Below are positions 21,401-24,410 of a stretch of DNA of 24,410 nt, piece after piece (position 1 is the first letter of the stretch; each line of letters opens with the position of its first letter). Under the pieces are notes generated by a model. The model saw only the letters and a program-made list of their open reading frames with translations, was not told the origin of the DNA and ran no database searches. The DNA lies in NCBI RefSeq assembly GCF_000090795.2, contig NW_003546400.1:168271-192680 (forward strand), written 5' to 3'. The stretch is from Amphimedon queenslandica. Its lineage: Eukaryota > Porifera > Demospongiae > Haplosclerida > Niphatidae. The translations under genes and the position numbers were made by a program.

Positions 21401-24233
21401 AATGGAGTTGCCTTTAACTTTGTAATTATGTCAGCTGGAGCCACAGGAATGGTGGTACATGTACAGGAATATTTTTTTCTGTCTGTCAAACCCGTGGCGT
21501 TGATTTTAGAGCTTCATTCAATATATTCTAAATCACCCTTTACAGACACATCACAGCCACTACCATCACAACCACCGCCATGCTCAATGGTTACACCATC
21601 ACCACCTTTTTTATCACAGCCTTTAACTCAATTATTCCAACCTGATATACAATCATCTACATGTACCATACCTGGGCTACGCAATTTCCTTGCTGAGTTG
21701 ATACACTTGTCAGCACCAAAGAGAACAACAAAAATTAACCAAAAACTTCTCACTGGTTGTGGAGAAAGCCTAACCTTGGAAGAAGTGATGGACAAAGTAT
21801 GTCATGCTGAAGAAGAAAAGAAAGAGAAAAAACGACAAAAGAATGAGAGAGCTGATAAAAGATAGAGGAAAAGGGAAGAGAGAGAGAAAGAGAAGGAAAA
21901 GAAGAAACACAAAAACAAACTAAAAAACAACCTCCAAAAAAAACAAAAGAAAGGCCAATGTCCAGCTTGTGATGCACCATACGATGAGAACAATGAGGCT
22001 TTGATACATTGTGAGTCATGCCAAGTTTCGTCACACAAGACTGTGCAGGGTATGGAGAATGGGGTGATGAAGAGCTTGAAGATGAAGCACTTTTCTGTAC
22101 TGGTTGCCAGTAAACTAAAATAGTAACTACTATACTTATAAATAATTTTTTTATAATAGTTTCATTCATATAATCCAAGTTATTCAACATTTAATCACTT
22201 TGTTTACTGAGTTGATCACCATTTCAAAGTTTAATCCGTATACTAAGCTTTTCGCCATAATTTTTACCGTATATTGCCGTATACGTCTATGTCGAAATAG
22301 CCCCAACTGTACTGAAATAGCCCTGTGACACGTGGCATTAAAAAAAATGTTTTAAAAATAGTAAAAATAGATAAAAATGTTACAAATTTTGTAGATAAGT
22401 TCCTAAATAGATAGAAAAGTTTAAAATGGAGTCAAAAAATTGGTATGTTGAGCAGGAGGGTGGTAATAATTCTATGAATGATTAATGAACCACTTAGCCA
22501 CCAAACATGTCGGAATAGCCCCGGTTGACTATACTTAGTGGAGGTTTTCAGCTAAGAAAAGGTTTTAATCTTGCATATTGTTTTATTAAGTGCAATTAGA
22601 TATTTTGTTTGAAAAAAATGTTATAAATATGCAATGATAATGTCAACATTCAACTTGACAACCAGGACAGGAATGGAGGATTGCAGCCTTTGCAGGGGAA
22701 GATCATCCAAGATGGATACTCTCTCTGCTTCTTGAACAAAGACTGGTGTCAAGACTATAGTACTAATTTCACTTTCTATCAGTATAGTTTATATTCCTTC
22801 AGCATATCTGTTCAATACTCTCTTTCATAAAAGCTGTAAAGTGATAACTATAGGATAATAATAATAAAGTAAATTATTGTTTGTGTATAATCAACAATTA
22901 TCACAATGGCAACTAAAGAAATATTATTAATAATTATGAAAGAATTAATACAAACAAGAGTGCAATAAATTAAAAGAAACAAGATTAAGTAGGATTCCAG
23001 GGCAATTTTGTGAAAAAGTAATGGAAATAAGGACAAATAGGATTTCAAATGACCAACAAAGATATGTAATGAAAATTCTGCTCTTGTGATACAAATTCTA
23101 CTCTACATTGCAAAGTGATCTGTAATTCTTATGTGTATATACATTATAACCTTAAAAGTACAATGTAGAGTAGACTTTGCATCATGGGAATATTATTTTC
23201 AATTTGTATCTTTGTTGGTTGTTTGGAAACCTACTTGTCCTTGTTTCCATTAATATTTTACAAATTTGCTCTAGAATTGTACTTAATCTTTTTAAAAAAA
23301 ATTATGCTCTTTTGTAGTAGTGGCCAGCTGCTTTCTTCATGAAATACTGTATGCAATTTTGTAATATCATTGTACTTTGTTTCATTTTATTGATATTAGG
23401 CAAACTGGTGTTGCACCTGATAACTTAAAGTATGAGGAAGACACATTTCACAAAATTGAAATGGATTTAGTAAGAGGTTTGAGGAGAGTTTTTCGTAAAG
23501 GCAAAGGCTTTAGTTTCCAACACATTGGACAAATATTGTCTCCTCGTACTGCTGGACTATCTGGGCTCAACAAAAAACCTGTGAGTCCTTCTTCAACCTT
23601 GCCAAGGAACAGACTTGTAAGTTAATTTTGTTGTCTTTTCAAAGAAATACATCACGTGAAATTGTTTGTTCTCATTCTGTTGTCCTTTTAATGGAGGCTA
23701 GTATCCGTTATGCATTATAATTAAGCTGTAAATTATAACATTTTCTTTAATGAAAATTATGTGATAGTAATTGTGGCTCATATTATGCTGTGTGCTTTAT
23801 GTACATTTATTTGTAAGGTAAAACTGTTATGAACTTGTAGATTATTGTTATATTTGTTCAATTTTTTTTCTCAAGGATTAAGAGCTACTTTTTTAGGGAA
23901 GTGTAACTGAAGCTGAAACAGAGAAATTATCTGCAACTGTTCGGTCTCATTCACGCCATCAGTCAGATATTTCACCAACAGTGCTAAGGCTATTAAAGCT
24001 AAATGAAGGTAAGATTTGGCATTAGTGTTGTATAATTTTTATGTCTCAGGAGCAGGAGTGTCATTGGATGCTTTGCCGGTAGTTGAAGAGGAGGTATCAA
24101 ATGTTGCAGATGTCACATGTAGTGCTTCAGAAAATTTAAAATCAGAGCCTTTAATACCTTCAGTCAACATTGAAATTAATGTTACAATTAGTGTTGACAG
24201 TGGTTCAATTGTTTTACAAAATGAAGATGTTAA
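2533..24233 (+). CDS. BLTP1: BLTP1/KIAA1109/tweek ortholog, bridge-like lipid transfer protein, internal portion (30 exons)
   Basis: This is the central part of a giant lipid-transfer protein. Known family members (human BLTP1, fly tweek, worm lpd-3, yeast Csf1) are ER-anchored rods of repeating beta-groove units that carry phospholipid between the ER and the plasma membrane or other organelles. Thirty exons, listed in the summary, join in frame to about 2,627 residues with no internal stop. Colinear similarity to animal BLTP1 is visible almost throughout, for example DWVQSDTIDILDFVPFQW, LPFTEFLP, RLWFLWDNC followed by a CGCCGGC cluster, LNQLLILQSAFIKETNEL, LTAVRFSTGNKIEM and VPSGTYKLC. The protein's N-terminal membrane anchor and its C-terminal portion are not in the recognised exons. 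Nineteen of the 29 introns are 39-71 bp, and four exceed 1 kb. Exon edges were set by splice signals, phase and remembered homology, not by transcripts; individual edges may be off by a few codons. Confidence 0.93.
3464..4690 (+). CDS. BLTP1: BLTP1 exons 5-8
   Basis: Exons are 3464-4030, 4079-4264, 4306-4446 and 4532-4690, with introns of 48, 41 and 85 bp. Exon 5 holds a less conserved basic, serine-rich linker and then FYKDGWLDICCGPEITINI and LRVFGTLARDLLSLK; the last joins exon 6 to give LSLKENYPGEYMYF, the counterpart of LCIKENYFGEDDMYM in vertebrates. Exons 6-7 encode NFKLQRVTGEFP and KLTVDPITVHLPF, and exon 8 EYAWMMKLNIGAVSASV. All introns are phase 0 in this block. The match to the family is colinear and continuous. 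Confidence 0.9.
4691..5822 (+). other. BLTP1: Intron 8 (1,132 bp)
   Basis: The donor is GAG^GTACTC at 4691 and the acceptor TTTACTGTAG at 5822. No coding sequence, terminal repeat or RNA gene was recognised inside. It is AT-rich and contains scattered ACATGTA words, which are common in all larger introns of this window. Confidence 0.75.
5823..6026 (+). CDS. BLTP1: BLTP1 exon 9
   Basis: This isolated 204-nt exon (68 codons, phase 0 at both ends) lies between two introns over 1 kb. It reads LFPVVHYFLTALSHVI, then CILIEPLVEP, then KYKMFVLEVATIDLILKEAD and ends QIQ. It corresponds to the animal BLTP1 segment with LLEWGQTFVFHV, VIICQHG and LKYTMIRLAVDGADIYIVE. Acceptor and donor are TTTACTGTAG and CAG^GTATGA. 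Confidence 0.88.
6027..7295 (+). other. BLTP1: Intron 9 (1,269 bp)
   Basis: The donor is CAG^GTATGA at 6027 and the acceptor TTTTTTTAATAG at 7295. No exon or recognisable transposon was found. The only structure seen is the imperfect hairpin at about 6848-6953, listed separately. Confidence 0.75.
6848..6953. repeat. Small imperfect hairpin in intron 9
   Basis: Nested inverted words pair outside-in: ACTGGTTT (6848) with AACCAGT (6947), AATGTGC (6890-6896) with GCACATT (6931-6937), and CAAACCAC (6904-6911) with GTGGTTTG (6920-6927) around an 8-nt loop. It may be a decayed MITE or a fold-back RNA structure. The arms between the matched words are not complementary enough to call a microRNA. Confidence 0.4.
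7296..8359 (+). CDS. BLTP1: BLTP1 exon 10, with conserved Cys-rich motif
   Basis: This 1,064-nt exon starts TLGFGLDLCNLHQGTETVSL, matching the animal segment around CNLHNQSVGEGIS. At about 7533-7620 it carries RLWFLWDNCYTCGCCGGC followed by QFLDGC, the counterpart of vertebrate RLWFLWPDD...KCGCLGGCRFFGG. This is a small cysteine cluster, perhaps metal-binding, that survives from sponge to human. A poorly conserved acidic and serine-rich linker follows (about 7825-8030), as in other family members. The exon ends VSVTLVGNIGLVISPPLLAL with a phase-2 donor CA^GTAAGT, matching the animal VEVKGTVDVVLTPLVAEAL. Confidence 0.9.
8594..9521 (+). CDS. BLTP1: BLTP1 exon 11
   Basis: The exon enters in phase 2, completing a Gln codon to read QYVSCVNGFVSTLC, and runs to VNRK with donor AAG^GTAAAG. 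It includes LEGKLNV-like repeats, for example PRMIDICEGRLKQLNVTVAA, and the stretch KLPSIELQVGKPSHGIANEK, which fits the animal segment with KLTIKEIWFSFAAPTNVRS. The central portion, about 8700-9000, diverges strongly from vertebrates. Placement is by order and phase as well as local similarity. Confidence 0.85.
9605..11178 (+). CDS. BLTP1: BLTP1 exon 12 (largest exon)
   Basis: At 1,574 nt this is the longest exon. It opens VLNPLLTKESLAVQNCVCF, consistent with the animal stretch of conserved hydrophobic and cysteine residues before the central linker. Two groove-like segments follow (DYYLRVNELSLIVANNEV and SLNFDSLACHITLPLLVVV). About 10,560-10,880 encodes a low-complexity, Ser/Asp/Pro-rich linker likely to be disordered, and the exon closes with LKKFVLSAQDHAISN and donor AA^GTAAGA. 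Sequence identity to vertebrates is low in the middle, but the frame is open throughout and flanking exons are unambiguous. Confidence 0.85.
11298..12102 (+). CDS. BLTP1: BLTP1 exons 13-16
   Basis: Exons are 11298-11513, 11559-11715, 11782-11871 and 11914-12102, separated by introns of 45, 66 and 42 bp. They encode RDLGNL-type start (KDLGNLISEDLEF), then VAELQFPPHIPKGSALFFL, PLPSLMVSYD, QIGSTTVIKLVLSIGQHKL, and VTLEVSVKQVVIEV with TNVLNQLLILQSAFIK. The last block aligns clearly with the animal FEHNLTTDLLNHLVFVQKVF. The 45-bp intron at 11514-11558 has no in-frame stop, so the open frame runs through it; see findings. Exon 16 ends AAG^GTTGGA, a donor with T at position +3. Confidence 0.88.
12486..12590. 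repeat. Short inverted repeat pair
   Basis: CAGGTTGCTTGACCC (12486-12500) is repeated in inverse orientation as GGGTCAAGCAACTTG (12576-12590), 14 of 15 bases matching. It may be the remnant ends of a small MITE of about 105 bp. No clear target duplication was found. Confidence 0.45.
12780..13480 (+). pseudogene. Decayed pogo/Tigger-type (DDE_1) transposase
   Basis: Fragments in shifting frames match pogo-like transposases in the right order. The DNA-binding region gives HFAKKYPNLKKTE (12838) and, one frame over, VHTWKATYLAEL (12876). Next comes ELQSKGAIVDTAIAIL (about 13028), the counterpart of the RxxGxVVNTxIAI helix. Then EERKALFFLDIKVVVDV and IPSWLVVNWDQAGLHYVPA (13239-13358), which includes the first catalytic Asp in NWDQ. 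A TAG at 13359-13361 replaces the usual Trp, and the frame continues MEREGSRRVEIAAAGD. Several stops and frameshifts show it is inactive. The later catalytic residues were not located. Confidence 0.75.
14336..14635. mobile_element. Long-hairpin MITE, copy A
   Basis: Two arms of about 130 bp (14336-14464 and 14506-14635) are near-perfect inverted copies around a 41-bp loop. The outer ends are AAGGTTAAGTA and its complement; shared inner words include ACAAGGACAGGTAGGATTC and GATGCAAATTCTACT. A second copy lies in reverse orientation at 22981-23290, and the loop sequences confirm the inversion. There is no coding capacity. The last third of the open frame at 13988-14443 is this left arm, so that frame is not a gene. 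The almost full-length self-complementarity means its transcript would fold into one long duplex. Confidence 0.88.
14822..15013. mobile_element. TA-flanked MITE with CCATATACCGG ends
   Basis: A 192-bp segment begins TACCATATACCGGTATATTT and ends with the inverse of TACCATATACTGGTTTATTT. The interior contains inverted AAAATTTTGC words. Both ends fit insertion at TA with TA duplication, as in Tc1/mariner-type elements. Family assignment rests only on the ends. Confidence 0.65.
15234..15499 (+). mobile_element. TIR element with internal tRNA-like module, copy 1
   Basis: The ends are inverted repeats, GTACCGTAAATCCTTAAATA at left and the inverse of GTACCGTATTTCCTTAAATA at right, with TA at both junctions, giving a 264-bp element (15235-15498) of Tc1/mariner-like type. 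Inside, at 15316-15405, lies a tRNA-like sequence on the plus strand. A related element of 265 bp sits inverted at 18713-18977. The subterminal AAATAAAAGCCC-GGGCAT stretch is shared by both, so they are one family. Confidence 0.78.
15316..15405 (+). other. tRNA-like sequence with Pol III A and B boxes
   Basis: A perfect B box, GGGTTCGAATCCC, sits at 15384-15396 with a 7-nt TTCGAAT loop and a 4-bp stem. A-box-like TGACTCAGGAGTC lies about 60 bases upstream. GTCTAGG (15316-15322) can pair with TCTGGGC (15399-15405) as a 7-bp acceptor stem with three G-T pairs. The total of 90 nt suits a long-variable-arm tRNA (Leu/Ser type). No clean anticodon stem could be drawn, and it lies inside a TIR element, so it is probably a tRNA-derived promoter module, not a working tRNA gene. 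Confidence 0.6.
15597..15893. mobile_element. PIF/Harbinger-type MITE
   Basis: A 291-bp element (15600-15890) has terminal inverted repeats AGGCCTTTTCACACTGG, flanked by TTA on both sides (15597-15599, 15891-15893). A 3-bp TWA duplication is diagnostic of PIF/Harbinger elements. The interior is non-coding and repeats the word GCGCAT or TGCGCATCAATGCGCATTA in both orientations, giving extra subterminal inverted repeats that may be transposase-binding sites. Confidence 0.82.
15904..16473. mobile_element. Degenerate foldback element
   Basis: Diverged inverted arms of about 117-123 bp run from 15904-16020 and 16351-16473. Outer matches are GGACTC...GAATA(A)GAGTCTGG; the inner ends are CGCCCACGCACC-like words (16009-16020) and TGCGTGGGCG (16351-16360). 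About 330 bp of unrelated sequence lies between the arms. It begins only some ten bases after the Harbinger MITE. No target duplication could be identified with confidence. Confidence 0.6.
17971..18389. mobile_element. 405-bp TIR element with 7-bp target duplication
   Basis: Both ends begin with the identical 20-mer CAAGAGTGGATAATTATTTA read inward (17978 on, and inverse to 18382). The similarity of the arms extends inward to about 65 bp, including GTGTCTAAC and TGTGATACCACAGTGC. The heptamer ATCTAAG flanks both ends (17971-17977, 18383-18389). The interior has no coding frame. Duplications of this length could fit hAT, Merlin or Mutator-type elements if one boundary is off by a base or two; the superfamily is undecided. 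Confidence 0.82.
18658..18711. repeat. 18-bp tandem repeat, 3 exact copies
   Basis: The unit AAATGTTCATAAATAAAT occurs three times head to tail with no mismatch. It ends one base before the TIR element at 18713, whose own end contains the similar TAAATGTTTGAATAAA, so the repeat may have grown from the element's end by slippage. Confidence 0.9.
18713..18977 (-). mobile_element. TIR element with internal tRNA-like module, copy 2 (inverted)
   Basis: The ends are TATGGTAAATGTTTGAATAA and the inverse of TACGATAAATGTTCAAATAA. At 265 bp it is almost the size of copy 1 at 15235-15498, and its left subterminal region (AATAAAAGCCCAGGCAT) matches the right end of copy 1, so it lies in reverse orientation. 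On the minus strand, about 18797-18866, it contains a B box (AGGTTCAAATCCC) preceded by A-box-like TTGCCTAACTAGTTA. The tRNA similarity is more decayed than in copy 1. Confidence 0.75.
19035..19986 (+). CDS. BLTP1: BLTP1 exons 17-22
   Basis: Exons are 19035-19178, 19218-19403, 19453-19542, 19589-19688, 19729-19802 and 19843-19986, with introns of 39, 49, 46, 40 and 40 bp. The block opens ETNELFNMF, continues KLSMQ|GVKITVSTPLLTAVRF, then VALGCIQ|GGQNVEEEEDDF, AYFKTWIAFKNTL, FLISIYSPHLYIQS, AILFWVNCKSVYNFW and LVQITVSDVGACMPL. Each has a clear counterpart in animal BLTP1 (for example GIQVTATTPSMRAVRF, QVAYFKTRIGL, VLFWLNYKAAYDNW, LQLTVNDLGICLPI). This is one of the best conserved parts of the protein in the window. 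Confidence 0.93.
20037..20786 (+). CDS. BLTP1: BLTP1 exons 23-27
   Basis: Exons are 20037-20064 (only 28 nt), 20105-20278, 20328-20387, 20459-20600 and 20646-20786, with introns of 40, 49, 71 and 45 bp. They encode VVLTIKEMFVSLNF, RFTGFLVRFDEQF, HGIVPSGTYKLCIVNK, FKWHMSGINVYASTDIG with TLVRTLTIIGSDLEDAD, then a helical stretch ETLRAMEWDLAKQTRKLNKM that joins exon 28. Animal counterparts include KGHFKNFCIRFADGF, CVVPDGTYEVC and VLWKMCGIDVHMDPNIGKRL. The 45-bp intron at 20601-20645 is set by phase; TTTCAG at 20653 is a better-looking acceptor but would break the frame. Confidence 0.9.
21383..22113 (+). pseudogene. Broken coding remnant with charged helix and PHD-like zinc finger
   Basis: An open frame at 21383-21865 encodes a Pro/Ser-rich stretch (about 21550-21680), a segment ending GESLTLEEVMDKVCHAEEE, and a Lys/Glu/Arg-rich probable coiled coil. 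After the TAG at 21863-21865 the same composition continues, and in a shifted frame comes CPACDAPYDENNEALIHCES (21959 on), then after another shift CAGYGEWGDEELEDEALFC with TGCQ and a stop at 22111-22113. The cysteine pattern resembles a PHD finger. Pogo-like transposases of invertebrates can end with a linker, a charged helix and such a finger, so this may be the 3' end of one. The early part, 21383-21540, is not recognised. Confidence 0.55.
22981..23290. mobile_element. Long-hairpin MITE, copy B
   Basis: Arms of about 130 bp (22981-23109 and 23161-23290) are inverted repeats of each other and match copy A at 14336-14635. The loop (GCAAAGTGATCTGTAATT...TTAAAAGTACAATG) is the reverse complement of the copy A loop with a ~9-bp insertion, so the element is inverted relative to copy A. 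The arms here have diverged more, suggesting an older insertion. Its right end lies 109 bp upstream of exon 28. Confidence 0.85.
23400..23616 (+). CDS. BLTP1: BLTP1 exon 28
   Basis: A 217-nt exon enters in phase 2 and leaves in phase 0 at CTT^GTAAGT. It reads RQTGVAPDNLKYEEDTFHKI, then DLVRGLRRVFRKGKGFSF and a Ser/Pro-rich end. It corresponds to the animal segment ending DIRRDVRKKLRRSSMRAAS, a basic helix followed by a disordered linker. Confidence 0.88.
23617..23896 (+). other. BLTP1: Intron 28 (280 bp)
   Basis: The donor is CTT^GTAAGT and the acceptor TACTTTTTTAG. It is AT-rich and contains no recognised element. Confidence 0.8.
23897..24233 (+). CDS. BLTP1: BLTP1 exons 29-30
   Basis: Exons are 23897-24008 and 24050-24233, separated by a 41-bp intron. 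Exon 29 reads GSVTEAETEKLSATVRSHSR and is linker-like. Exon 30 contains VNIEINVTISVDSGSIVLQN, matching the animal FELDIRVEIDSGKCVLHP, where the C-terminal set of groove repeats begins. It ends GTT AA^GTAAGT in phase 2. No continuing exon with a fitting phase was found in 24234-24410, so the gene runs on past the window. Confidence 0.87.
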
Positions 24234-24410
24234 GTAAGTGTTTATGCAATTTAAAAATGCATTTATTTTGTGAAATGACTTTTACAGTGTGTTTATTTGC
24301 TGAATTTTGAGTTCAATCTTTAGTGTCATGCATATTGTATGTAGTTGATGTATATGTATGTATAGTTTGGTCAGACTACATGTGGTTGCAGTGACAAAAG
24401 ACTAATTACT

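Larger units (their letters stand above)
20787..23399 (+). other. BLTP1: Intron 27 (2.6 kb)
   Basis: It joins AAATGAG^GTAGAA to TTGATATTAG^GCAAAC, restoring KMRQTGVAPDNLKYEE across the gap, matching the vertebrate KKLGASEGTINQE region. It contains the broken PHD-like coding remnant and hairpin MITE copy B. At 22260-22530 the words GAAATAGCCCC and GGAATAGCCCC recur, perhaps parts of another repeat. I see nothing else at 20800-21380 or 22530-22980. Confidence 0.8.

Noticed and set aside
21750..22190. 146-codon minus-strand frame rich in Ser, Phe and Leu
   Set aside because: It is the complement of the Lys/Glu-rich coiled-coil remnant on the plus strand; the S/F/L runs are the mirror of AAG/GAA codons.

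Overview
The window reads as metazoan nuclear DNA, most likely from a demosponge with a compact, AT-rich genome (Amphimedon-like). The reasons are one very large animal gene split by many introns of only 39-71 bp, a high AT content, and several larger introns packed with small inverted-repeat transposons. The species is an inference; nothing in the sequence names it.

The main content is one plus-strand gene, an ortholog of BLTP1 (KIAA1109 in human, tweek in fly, lpd-3 in worm, Csf1 in yeast), the bridge-like lipid transfer protein. I could chain 30 exons from 2533 to 24233, with GT/AG at every intron and matching phases throughout. They encode about 2,627 residues in 7,884 nt. The match begins roughly a tenth of the way into the ~5,000-residue animal protein and stops well before its C-terminus, so both ends of the gene lie outside the recognised exons. 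In order the exons are: 2533-2608, 2655-2825, 2883-3150, 3311-3408, 3464-4030, 4079-4264, 4306-4446, 4532-4690, 5823-6026, 7296-8359, 8594-9521, 9605-11178, 11298-11513, 11559-11715, 11782-11871, 11914-12102, 19035-19178, 19218-19403, 19453-19542, 19589-19688, 19729-19802, 19843-19986, 20037-20064, 20105-20278, 20328-20387, 20459-20600, 20646-20786, 23400-23616, 23897-24008, 24050-24233.

Layout: 1-312 is the 3' end of another plus-strand coding sequence, with a CXC (tesmin/TSO1-like) cysteine-rich domain and an acidic tail. 313-2532 has no gene I can support but holds a clean 416-bp hAT-type MITE with an 8-bp target duplication. 2533-12102 holds BLTP1 exons 1-16. 12103-19034 is a 6.9-kb intron that has become a transposon trap: a decayed pogo/Tigger transposase, a long-hairpin MITE, a TA-flanked MITE, two related 264-265 bp TIR elements that each enclose a tRNA-like Pol III module, a Harbinger-type MITE, a degenerate foldback element, a 405-bp TIR element with a 7-bp target duplication, and an 18-bp tandem repeat. 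19035-20786 holds exons 17-27 in less than 1.8 kb. 20787-23399 is a 2.6-kb intron with a broken PHD-finger-like coding remnant and a second, oppositely oriented copy of the long-hairpin MITE. 23400-24233 holds exons 28-30.

There is no operon logic here. The window is one host gene, parts of which are extremely compact, interrupted by a few introns that absorbed DNA transposons. I found no convincing minus-strand gene, no rRNA, no CRISPR array and no viral gene. The most interesting leads are the tRNA-like modules inside TIR elements, the paired hairpin MITEs flanking exons 17-27, and three miniature introns that are multiples of three and free of in-frame stops.
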